Shown here one piece after another: positions 21,521 to 31,700 of a stretch of DNA of 64,000 nucleotides. The stretch lies in assembly GCF_963576675.1 (NCBI RefSeq), contig NC_088917.1, positions 33,572,501-33,636,500 of the forward strand, written 5' to 3'. Under the pieces are notes generated by a model. The model did no database searches. It had not been told where the DNA came from and worked only from the letters and a program-made list of their open reading frames with translations. The translations under genes and the position numbers were made by a program. Numbering within the stretch: the stretch's first letter is position 1; each line of letters starts with the position of its first letter. This DNA is from Euphorbia lathyris. Lineage: Eukaryota; Streptophyta; Magnoliopsida; Malpighiales; Euphorbiaceae.

Positions 21521-22542
21521 TCTGGCCTATTTTGGCCCACCCTTTTTGCCGATGCTGCTAGATTTGTAAAGTCATGTGGTAATTGCCAGAGAACTGGAAG
21601 TATATCAAAAAGACATGAAATGCCTCTTAGTCCTATTTTGGTTTGTGAGATATTTGATGTCTGGGGGATAGACTTCATGGGTCCTTTCCCCAAGTCCTTT
21701 AACAATGAGTACATTTTGGTGGCAGTCGATTACGTGTCAAAATGGGTGGAAGCTGCTGCTTTACCTAGTAATGATGCGAGGGTTGTGACTAAGTTCTTGT
21801 AAAAGAACATTTTTACGCGTTTCGACACCCCTCGCACCATCATTAGTGATGGCGGCTCACACTTCTGCAATAAGCTTTTCTCACAGCTTTTGCAGAAATA
21901 TGGAGTCACACATAAGGTGGCCACACCTTACCACCCTCAGACTAGTGGCCAGGTAGAAGTAACTAACAGAGAGTTGAAAAGCATCTTAGAAAAAACAGTG
22001 AACCTATCTAGGAAAGACTGGTCTTTAAAAATCGACGACGCCTTGTGGGCATACAGAACCGCGTTTAAAACGCCAATCGGCATGTCTCCCTATAGATTGG
22101 TGTATGGAAAGGCATGCCATTTGCCTGTAGAGCTAGAACACAAGGCTTTTGGGCCACTAGGTTTCTAAACTTTGATAATAAGATTGCAGGTGAACAGCGG
22201 TTGTTGCAGTTGGACCAATTGGAGGAATTCCGACTAGGAGCATATGAGAATGCCAAGATTTATAAGGAGCGAATGAAGAAGTGGCATGACAAGCGGATCA
22301 TTAAGCGCAACTTTGAGCCAATGGACAAGGTTCTGCTATTTAACTCCCGGATAAAGCTGTGGCCTGGTAAACTAAAGTCCAGATGGAGTGGACCATTCTC
22401 CGTAGTACAAGCTTTCCCTTCTGGTATGGTTGAAATCAAAGACGATAAGAATCAGACGTTTCAGGTTAATGGTCAAAGATTAAAGTGCTATGATGACGGG
22501 CCTCGAGTAATCGAGCATCTATGTCTGGATGATCCGTCCTGA
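21521..22542 (+). pseudogene. pol: Athila pol, integrase with a stop and a frameshift
   Basis: The zinc-finger histidines ([13 protein letters not shown]) lie upstream at about 21458, with [10 protein letters not shown] at about 21570. The catalytic core is visible: D in [12 protein letters not shown] in IISDGGSHF (about 21840), and E in [15 protein letters not shown] at 21800 interrupts the core. Near 22158 a run of four T replaces the expected five, so the frame shifts after HKAF and the C-terminal domain (KWHDKRIIKRNFEP, KLKSRWSGPFSV) continues in another frame to a TGA at 22540. Integrase would insert the cDNA, but this copy could not make it. Confidence 0.92.
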
Positions 22543-22697
22543 GGGAGAAGGACAGTCTATAAGCTCCATAGACTATAAAATTGAGCGCTCCTGGGAGGCA
22601 CCCCAGATTAGAACCTCTTTACATTACGTTTTTGAACATTTTAATCGCACTTAATGTCTGTCGTAATTTTTGTTAGACGTTTTTCTCATTCTCGTTG

Positions 22698-22785
22698 TGT
22701 CTCGCCGAGACAACTATTGTCTCGTCGAGACAAGGCAGTCCCTGGTAACGTAGGGACTCACCCAGCGTTGTGTCTCGCCGAGACA
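22698..22785. repeat. Three dyads before ORF3
   Basis: TGTCTCG(C/T)CGAGACA at 22698-22712 and 22718-22732 (again 20 bp apart) and at 22771-22785. They lie between the end of pol and the leader of the third ORF. Confidence 0.95.
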
Positions 22786-22825
22786 CATCGCGGATCCAAG
22801 GCCCATCAGCCTGGATCCACCCATA

Positions 22826-23263
22826 CACCATCATAAATACCCCCAAACCCTACCTTTTGATATTCCAGCCGAAATCCCCTCACTTTCCCCCCCAATTTCT
22901 TCACCAAAACCCTACTTTCTCTCTCTACACCTCCATTCCATCCCTCCATCTTCATCACCTACTTCTTTCTTCCTCTTTTCTTTCACCCTAAACCACAAAC
23001 TCTCTCTATACAACCAACTCTCACCTCTCTCTACCATTAACCCACATCCTTCCTTCCAATTTGTTGTTTTTCTTCCACCATTAATACTTCTTGTAAGGTT
23101 TCTTGCTATTTATTCATTTTAATTTATCTTTTTTTTTCACTTAGTTATTTTTGATTCAATCTTGATATTTATTTATCTTTGTGAACTTTTCTTAGGTTTC
23201 TTACCCACTTTTCTTTTCTTGTGTTTTCTTGCTATTTTTCTTTTCCTTTTGTGAACTTAGGTC
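22826..23263 (+). promoter_or_regulatory. Possible internal promoter and spliced leader of ORF3
   Basis: A TATA-like CATAAATACCCCC at about 22833 lies some 48 bp after the last dyad. It is followed by a long pyrimidine-rich leader (about 22860-23090) of the kind found in plant 5' untranslated regions. A good GTAAGG donor at 23093 and a TTAG acceptor at 23257-23260, three bases before the ORF3 ATG, suggest a 168-bp leader intron. A second TTAG is near 23190. The acceptor could alternatively receive a splice from the full-length RNA, as proposed for env-like ORFs. No transcript evidence is available here. Confidence 0.4.
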
Positions 23264-24427
23264 ATGGCAGAATCATCCCGTACCACGCGGTCCAAAGGCA
23301 AGAATCGAATGGTCGAGGAGCAAACACCGCTTGAAGATTCTGGGCAACTCCGATGGAGGGCTCCACGCCCTCCTAGGCCCTGAGCTTCATCACAGCAAGC
23401 AGACACCCCGTACCCGTCTGAGCTATCACGTAAGTATCTCTGCCCTTTCTCCATTAAATCTGTTGATGAGGGGGAGCTATACCTGAAATTTAAAGATTAC
23501 AAACTTGCTCACCCTCGATATTTTGACTGGCCTTTACTTGAGAAAGCGGGTAAGGATGAGGGAATTAAAGAAATCCTAACCCGTATGGGGTGGAAGAAAT
23601 TGGATGATAGACGGTACAAATTGTACAAATTCTATATTGTTGAGTTCTTTACTACCCTCCGAATCGACACTGACGACGAGGGTGCAAGAACGCTACACTA
23701 TAGGATTGATAATACCGAATCCAATTGGACTGAGGCGGAATTTAATAAAGTCATGGGCTTTAAAGAGGGCGATTACACCGAATGGGATAAGGACCTCACT
23801 AATAAAGATGTTTGGTTTGAGCTTTCGGGGATTTTTGATTTTAAGAAAAACAAAACGTTAAATAAGAACATCACCGATCCTCAAACCCGCTTAATGCATA
23901 AATGGATTACATTTAACCTTGTCGGCCTCCCCGAGGCCGATAAGGTTAGTGAGGCCGATCTTTTACTTCTCTGGTGTATGACCCAAAACAAACCTCCTAG
24001 AATGGCCCACTTTATCTGGACTTTAATGGCCGGGGTTCGCTTTTCAAAGCGAACTTCCCTCCCTTTTGGCCATATTATCTCCCGTCTAGCGGTATGTGAG
24101 GGAACCATGGCAACCTTCAAGTTAAAAGATTCTGAGAATTTTAAACTGTTAGATTCGAATTATTTGTTGCGTGCTGAGCTCCTCCACAAGTCGGGAATGT
24201 GGTGGAGAGATTTTCAATCTGCAGGTACAGGTTCCTCTGAGCCAATGGACCTCGGCTCCGAAGAGGAGGATGATGAATATCAAGCAGAGCCGGAAAGCGG
24301 TTTTGAGGAACGAATGACCAACATGGAGGCCAACTTGGAGGAGTTGACACATGAATTCCGCGATTTCCGCATGGACGTCAACGGATTCATGTCCGATATG
24401 CGCAGCTGGATGGATCGCCACCCTTGA
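23264..24427 (+). pseudogene. Athila third ORF (ATHILA ORF-1-like), one premature stop
   Basis: 387 codons from ATG 23264 to TGA 24425, with an in-frame TGA at codon 40 (23381). The body (LKFKDYKLAHPRYFDWPLLEKAG, split here as LKFKDYKLAH and PRYFDWPLLE) matches the plant 'Arabidopsis retrotransposon ORF-1' family (PF03078), whose function is unknown. The N-terminus is basic and the C-terminal 70 residues are acidic then coiled-coil-like (EERMTNMEANLEELTHEF). I see no signal peptide or membrane span, so an envelope role is not supported by sequence. The position after pol is where Athila elements carry their extra ORF. The stop fits CGA-to-TGA. Confidence 0.82.
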
Positions 24428-25104
24428 GGGAGTCCATATCCTATTTTCTTTTCCCTTTATATATTTTTGTAACTTTACTTTCCTGCATTTTTGGGAGTAA
24501 ATGCATGCTTTAAGTATGGGGAGGGGAAAATTAGGATAGAAAATTACATGTCTGTCGTTTCGTTTTCTTGTCGTTTCGTCTTGGTTTGTTTAAACTGTTT
24601 GTGTGTTGCATTTGTGCATCTGCTGTCACCGTGTCTGTCGTGTCTGTTTTGTATGTTTTGTAGAGTCAATCAAAGCCTCCCTTTAAACCTTAAGTCTTGG
24701 TTCTTCGCTTGAAATGGATGAAACACTTTAGAGTTGTTATATTACATATCCCCTCGGAAACTTCATCGAAAGAAAAAATTACACAAACAGGCCATCTTAG
24801 TGTTACCCTTGAATAATTGATGATGAGGTCGTGTCCCCAGTACTTAATTTTGATACTTAGTGCAATAAGTAGCCCACCTTTAAGAAGATGATGGAAGCCA
24901 AAATTGTGAAATCTGAATATCAACCTAAGTTGAAATCGTGTTACCGGAAGTAGTTGAAGTTACTCTTAATAATAAATGCACTAAAAATCTAAATCCAAAA
25001 AAAAAAAATCTAAATCTCCAAATACCTCTTTCCGCCCTACTCCAATGCCTACATTCAATAAGTGCAATTGCACAAACAAATTCTTGGTATGAGTATGCAT
25101 AGCA
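24428..25104 (+). other. 3' untranslated region of the Athila element, first part
   Basis: No ORF. T-rich, with a TGTCGTTTCG-type run near 24550 and a short A tract near 24998. It belongs to the retrotransposon between ORF3 and the polypurine tract. Confidence 0.7.
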
Positions 25105-25297
25105 TCTTGGTTTTGTGATCGGGTTGTATGACCGGGGGTACGTTACCCATGCGTTCAACCGGTACAAAAGGCCCCTCACATTGGAAAGAAAATGGAAAGA
25201 GGGAATCTAATTCTTCAAACGCCTTGGTTTTGTGATCGGGTTGTATGACCGGGGGTACGTTACCCATGCGTTTCAACCGGTACAAAAGGCCCCTCAT
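25105..25297 (+). repeat. Two 75-bp direct repeats in the Athila 3' region
   Basis: The blocks at 25105-25179 and 25223-25297 are nearly identical. Each contains TTTTGTGATCGGGTTGTATG, then ACCGGGGGTACGTTACCC and ACAAAAGGCCCCTCA. They are separated by a 43-bp spacer. Confidence 0.93.
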
Positions 25298-25612
25298 ACT
25301 GCCAAGTAACTTAATTAATTTAGCTTAGCAACCTTAGAAATTTAATATGAAGGTTCACGGTGAATGATTTGGTTGTTCATTTTTGGCTAAACAAGATTAA
25401 GTTTCTATCTATCTTCTTAGAGTTTGGGCTACTGAAATTACCTTTGAGAATGAGTTTTCACAAGGCGACCCCTCTATCATTTTCGGTTCAAGGGTAGTTA
25501 GTAAAGTGTTTTGTTTGGAAATAATCCGGAAATGTCAAGAGCCCGAGGGCTATGTGATTTAATTCCTTCTAAAATGTCTGCCTTTCTTGCTTGAGGACAA
25601 TCAAGGTTCAAG

Positions 25613-25623
25613 TGTGGGGAGGT
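25613..25623 (+). other. Polypurine tract
   Basis: TGTGGGGAGGT lies directly before the 3' LTR, in the context CAAGTGTGGGGAGG that is common in this lineage. It would prime plus-strand DNA synthesis. Confidence 0.85.
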
Positions 25624-27043
25624 TGATATTTCCATATTTCATAGATGTTTAGGTGCATTTCATTCACTGTTCTTAGTTATTTTCAACTATTTTGTTTATT
25701 GTTTTCGTGTTTTAGGTCGGTTTTATGTTTCCTTTACCTTATGGCATGATTAGTGTCTTTCAGGACTTTTTGGACCTCCTCGGAGCTTTAGGAAGCAATC
25801 AGGCATCAACCGAGAGAACGAGGAGCTGAAGCGGACCCGGCCACATGCTGTCTCGCCGAGACAACTACTGTCTCGCCGAGACAGCCACTGTCTCGCTGAG
25901 ATAACTTCTGTCTCGTCGAGACAGAACGCGAATCAGCAACGCAAGTCCGGCTCTTTTTGCTAAATTGGCCCTATGAAGACCTGGAAATGCCCATTTTTAT
26001 TCCTATAATTTACCTTTTTGCCCTTTTAGCTTTTGTTGTGACTATAAAAGGGAATTAGGTTATCTTCTTCAGGAATCATCTTCTTCTTCTGAAACATTTT
26101 GGGCAGCCATTGTTATAGCAAACCACATTTTAGAAGCTAGGCTTTGGCTCATTTATAACAACTGGGATTTTCAATTACTCTCATTCCATTTTCTGGCGAC
26201 TTTCAATCGAGGATTCATCGACGATCACTAGAGTGACAGTCTAGTTTTCTTCTCCTTTGTACTCTTCTATTGATTTTCAATATATATTTATGGATTTCAT
26301 CTTTATCATTATGATTGTGTTGATTTACATATCTATGAGCCAATCTCCATCCGATCTGGGATGGAGGTGAATTTGGTGTGAATGATTATATTTGGGTTTA
26401 GAGTTAGGGTATGATTTGATTGTCAACTGTAATCTGATTGTCTGTACTTAATGTCTTGATCCGAAAGGAAATAGAATTTTAGATAGATTCGAGACTGAAA
26501 GGAGAGAATCTATACTGAACCCATACAGTCAGACCTCGCTAGGACACTAGGAGTGCGGTTCTTACTCGGGCTACGGCTTAGAGTTCAACCAAACAGGACT
26601 TAGTAATGCTTTACATGTTGTAGAACATATTGCCTAATCAAGCTATTGTTTGAACACATGTGAATAGGGGTTTTAGAATACTGATCACATTCATACCTTC
26701 TCTAGAATGGTTGCCATTATATTCTGACATGATTTAACAACTCTTAACTCTCGACCTAGATATATGATTCAACCAAAGGATCCGAAATCCCAGATTTCTC
26801 ATCCATTAATCTCACCAATTGTTATCCCTAGCATTAATTTTCAGTTCTTTATAATCAATTGCATATTTAGTTAATGCCAATTCCATCCCAATTCTATTTG
26901 TCTTGACATTTGGACGTTTGATTAGACTTAGTGGCTCTGTAATCCTGTCTCCCTGTGGGTTCGACCTGTGCTTGCACACTTTATTACTTATTGCGATAGG
27001 TTTATACTTGACCTTAATTTTGCTATATATCCAAGAAGCATCA
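25624..27043 (+). repeat. 3' LTR of the Athila element
   Basis: 1420 bp, the same length as the 5' LTR with no indels. The 13 differences comprise 12 transitions and one transversion (A/C just before the first dyad). It is followed by the ATCAC target duplication. Confidence 0.97.
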
Positions 27044-27048
27044 ATCAC

Positions 27049-27849
27049 CTTCTATCATTTCGCAGGCCCAATGAGCTAATTGTCCCTATTAGTGTAATTT
27101 CGTAAATCCCATACGATTACGCTCACAATAGATACCTAAATGATGCCGCTTTGCTAAACACGACGTCAAATCAAATTCTGATACTTTCCTCTCATTACGT
27201 AACCAAACTCCTTTCTATCGTTTATGTTTCTCCTTCAACCTTGACTTCCGATTCTTATCCTCTTCCAATACCTTCCAAACATCGCTCCCATCAACAGTTC
27301 TCTCAAAGAAGGCATATTTGTCACAATGAATGCAAATTACTCCTCGACCGCAAATTCTGCCATATCTTGACTAGGTTGCCATTTTGCAACCCAATAGGGT
27401 CGGTGCAGCGTACAAAGGCCGCGATTGAAAAACTTTCCAATCACGAGTACTCTCTTCTTCCTCACGTTTAGAGCGATTCTGCCTCACGGTTGCACGACAT
27501 TTGTTTTCTATTAAATGAATTAAAGTTCTAACAAGACTAGCTACTAGCTCCGCCTGTTTGATTTTTTTTTCCAATCATGCTAATATGACGTCCAATCGGC
27601 CCACATGCAAATCTTTCTACTTACTCACAGACCATCCTTTCAATACTTACATTCATTCCTACTAGTTTTGCAGCTCTCCATTTTACATAAAATGGGTCAA
27701 GTGTATGGATTAAAATTGAATTAAGATTGTTTAGTTTAAATAAAATATACTATAATTTTTAAATAATAACTATTTTAAATAATTTTAATTTATTATGTTT
27801 AATTAATCGATTTGAAATTATACAAATATATTTTAGGTGTTTCTCTTTT
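27049..27849. other. No recognisable gene
   Basis: This is the continuation of the sequence that the Athila element interrupted. Frames in it are short and without family resemblance. It becomes AT-rich after 27690. It may be a further part of the Tat relic, but I cannot show that. Confidence 0.4.
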
Positions 27850-28335
27850 TGATATAGTGGTAAATAAATGGGCCCTGAATGCTCAGACATCTGTTTAGAC
27901 CCGAATCAAACATTTGGCCTAAGCTCTTTAAAGCCCACGAATGCTTGCTTATTTGGATACTTCATGGTGAAGAAAGTCTCTTTGGGAGCTGTCTAAGTAG
28001 AGACGCGGACCAATGGCCATTCTGGACCCCACAGGTACGCTCTCTCCCCAATTCTCATTTAACATGGAACAGAAAGATAGAGTCCGAAGTCCAATTAGAC
28101 ATTTGACAGGTATACAAATTTTATGTAACTAGTTTGCCTATAAATAACTTGGGAATCAAAGCTACATGTACGTAATCCTAAATATTTTCTCTCTTACTCA
28201 ACTGCTTTAATTTTGGTATCTATCTAATTTAGATATTGGAGAGGATTTGCCGGAACTCCGACCCTTTTATTTTATGGCTGTTATTATTTCAGGTCATCGG
28301 AAACGTAGAGAATAGACTTTAGAAAGGAAGACATC
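27850..28335 (+). mobile_element. Second Tat-like LTR remnant
   Basis: Shares ordered phrases with 15115-15580: GGGAGCTGTCTAAG, GAGACGCGGACCAATGG, a TATA-like CCTATAAATAAC near 28139, TTTTCTCTCTTACTCAACTG and GGATTTGCCGGAACTCCG. It is clearly diverged, so an older or different family member. Its end lies only about 380 bp upstream of the RPT1 start codon. Exact ends and TSD are not determinable by eye. Confidence 0.5.
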
Positions 28336-28355
28336 ATTTAGCCTTATACCACTTG

Positions 28356-28408
28356 AATTCTTTACCACTTTTTTTTTTTTTTTTTTTTTTGAAATAAAAT
28401 TCTTTACC
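28356..28408. mobile_element. Poly(T) micro-insertion with 11-bp direct repeats
   Basis: A run of more than 20 T plus a few bases (28367-28397) is flanked on both sides by AATTCTTTACC (28356-28366 and 28398-28408). This looks like retrotransposition of almost nothing but a poly(A) tail, inserted in the opposite direction, with its target duplication. Confidence 0.6.
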
Positions 28409-28716
28409 CCTTAAGCCAACATAAATTGAGAAATTGCTTGAATGGAACGGGCTAGTTGGGTTGGATCGGATAGTTTGACCCAAACCCGGCCAGATAAAAT
28501 ATTGAATAATCTTTTGCATTTTATATATTTCTTTTTCAGTTTTCCTGAACTAGTTGTTTCTTGTGGAGAAGGCCAGAGTGATTCTATACATTCAGCAACC
28601 TGCCTCTGCTCTCAGCTGATTCAAATTCATTTCAACTATCATTTCCATTTCCAATTTTCTGTTCTTTCTCATACACGAATCTCACAAGATATCCGAGTTT
28701 TCAAGATTTGAATCGA

Positions 28717-31700
28717 ATGGCACCTACACCTCAAGAAGACGATGAGATTATCAAGGATGAGAAAAACCCTCGTCCTCTCGACGAGGATGACATTGCGCTC
28801 CTCAAGACATATGTATGCTCTATTGAATCCCAATTTTTCGCTTTTACAGAAACAATTATTGATTTGATTTATATTTTGAGTTATGAATAATGCAGGGGTT
28901 AGGTCCATACTCAAATAGTATTAAGAAGGAGGAAAAGGAAATCAAGGAATTAGCTAAGAAGATCAATGACCTTTGTGGTAATGATTTTTCAATTATGTTT
29001 TCCTTGGTCTATAGTTGTGTCTGGGAAGAGGGAAGCGAAACCCTAGTTAAAGCTCCTCACTTTCTGGGTTTTGCTAATGCCTAGTTATTTTTTTGGCTGA
29101 ATTATCCAACATTCCACGCACATAGGCTTGCTTAACTATTAAGTTATGAAATCTGTTACTGGATCTGAGTCTAAGTAGGACAATATCTAAACTTTGGCAG
29201 CTATTAAGTTCTATTTTTCCTAACACGCCAAATTATTTACTTCAAGAAATCATTCTACCACTCTAGCTTTGCATCTGAAGGTTTTTTTGATTAATTTTAT
29301 GTTTGTTGATTGCTCCAGTTCTTGGTCTATAGCATGGCAAGAACAAATTTGGCAGAATTTTATAAAATTGGCTCTGCTTGTCCATAGGTATCAAGGAATC
29401 TGACACTGGTTTGGCTGCACCAAGCCAATGGGATCTTGTTTCTGATAAACAGATGATGCAAGAGGAGCAACCACTTCAAGTATGATATTTTTGCACTTAC
29501 CATTAGTATAACATGGAGTTTTTACCTGCATTTACTTTTGAAGCATTGAGGAGCGGGCTGATAACTGCTAATTTCTTTGGTAGGTAGCAAGGTGCACCAA
29601 GATAATTAACCCTAATACCGAGGATGCCAAATATGTCATAAATGTCAAACAAATTGCTAAGGTATGCTGAAGTACCTTTCCTCATTGAACACTTTTAGTA
29701 TTCGACAATGATTATGAGGATTATGTTTCAATCTAATGGGGATGATGATGGTTAATTTTATTTTACAATTCCCGTGGTTATTTCATTAAAGATGGAAGTC
29801 TAATTTTGAGCCTCAAAGTTATGTTTAATCTATTGAACCTCCCCCGCCTCTGTTTCGATTTTCGATTATGTTTTATAAGTCCTTGCATTACACTATTTAT
29901 TAAAATGAGGACTTATTTTCACCTCTCAGTTGTTATTATCAATCTCTTGTACTATTATCTTTTATTAACATTAACAGTTAATTTCACTTTATGAATGTTA
30001 AATAGAATAAAGTTGTATGATACATTATTACTTATTTTTCTTAGTTCAAAAGTCATTTAATGTGAATGCTAAATCAATGTTATCAAACTCGAACGAGCCA
30101 CTAGTCGACTCATATGAGTCGAGTTGAGTCTGCTAGATTTCAAGCCGTCTCTATAAGGAGAATCGAACTCGACCAAGACTCGGTACAGAATGTCCAAATC
30201 GGGTGAGTCGAACTAGTCTATTGAGTCTTGGAAAAGGTGAAAATAAAATAAAATAGAATCAGCAGATGGAAAGGAGAGGATGACAAACGCTTGAGATATC
30301 TTCATATCTGAATAGTGAGAGGGAGTTCTCTTTATATTCAATCAAAATCGATCGAGAATCTCATCTGAGTTGATCCCCTTCTTCTCTTCTTCTTCTTCTA
30401 CTGTTTTGTAGTTGAGAAACAGCTTTTCTTACTCTTTTGTTTCCTCGATTAAAGAGGACTGAGAAGAAACATAAAGAGTATATCTAAATATAGGAAATAA
30501 ATAATTAAAAGAAGAACGACAGAAGAGGAGAAGATGTTCTGTATCCCATTTTTCGGAAGCCACCCATTTATCAGAATCATCTAATTATTTTATTTCCCAC
30601 TTTGCACTTGGAAAATCTCAAAGAGTGTTACTATGTTTTAGTGTTTCTTTCCATCTCTTTGTAATCAAATTATATTTGCTTTTAGTATAATACCCTTTCA
30701 CAGAATATTTTTCTACACTATTAAGTTGAGTTGAGTACCATAATAAATTATATATGCAATATGAAATTTCTTTTGAAGGTGATATATATTTTATTTTTTA
30801 CAATATTATGAATTTGAACTGAATCTTACAATTCACGAGTCACGTTTCATAAACTATGGATAATATTAATATGGAGGCTGAATAAAATACAATTGAAAAA
30901 CGGGGACCTCATAAAGTAAACATGTAAAGATGCCTCAAAATGCTTCGCTATTAAAAAATAAAGTTCTTATGGACAGCATGCTTTGATTAGTGACATTTTT
31001 TTTTGTAGTTCCATATTTGCAAATGTTAGATGCAGGAAGCTTTATGTGTGCTACATGGACCACTGATTTTCAGTTCTCCCTATTGTTGGTTTTTGAGCAC
31101 TATTCTGATGACATGTTTGTTTCTCCAATTCTAGTTTGTGGTTGGGCTTGGTGATAAAGTCTCTCCTACAGATATAGAAGAAGGCATGAGAGTGGGGTAA
31201 GTTCCTCTTAATCATCTCTGTTATAGTCTTTGTAATTTTACTTGTTTGGCTGTGAGTACAAAATTTTGAGTAGACATGCATGCCTGTAATTCTTTTCCAC
31301 TCATAGATTTGATATAGAAAGTGATTTTGCTGCATTTTCAGAGTTGACCGCAACAAGTATCAGATTCAAATACCCTTGCCTCCGAAGATTGATCCAAGTG
31401 TTACAATGATGACTGTAGAAGAAAAGCCAGATGTAACATATAATGATGTTGGGGGATGTAAAGAGCAGATAGAAAAGATGCGAGAAGTGCGTATAGTGCT
31501 TAGAGTAGCTTATCTTGCTTTGATATAAATATTTAGTTTACCAATTCTCTTGCTAGATAATGTCTTGTTTATTCTCATCTTTTTGTAGGTTGTTGAGCTT
31601 CCCATGCTTCATCCAGAGAAATTTGTGAAGCTTGGAATTGATCCACCTAAGGGTGTTCTATGCTATGGTCCTCCTGGAACCGGCAAAACTCTGTTGGCTA

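Larger units (their letters stand above)
15587..27043 (+). mobile_element. Near-complete Athila-lineage Ty3/gypsy retrotransposon (11,457 bp)
   Basis: Two 1420-bp LTRs (15587-17006 and 25624-27043) begin TGATATTTCC and end GCATCA. They are flanked by the 5-bp target duplication ATCAC (15582-15586 and 27044-27048). Inside, in order, are a tRNA-Asp-type primer site, gag, protease, RT, RNase H, integrase, a third ORF and a polypurine tract. Gag and pol occupy one continuous frame broken by seven stops, with a later one-base shift in the integrase. The LTRs differ at 13 sites (12 transitions), so insertion is recent, but the copy cannot encode its own proteins. Confidence 0.97.

Noticed and set aside
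23264..24427. Envelope gene, making the element an errantivirus-like agent
   Set aside because: The third ORF lacks a signal peptide, fusion peptide or membrane span and instead matches the ATHILA ORF-1 family of unknown function.
24925..25297. Minus-strand frames starting MRGLLYRL repeated twice
   Set aside because: They are two readings of the 75-bp direct repeat in the Athila 3' region, antisense to the element and without family resemblance.
27370..27575. Minus-strand Glu/Arg-rich frame as a gene
   Set aside because: 67 codons, no family resemblance, no splice context, and located in transposon-derived DNA.
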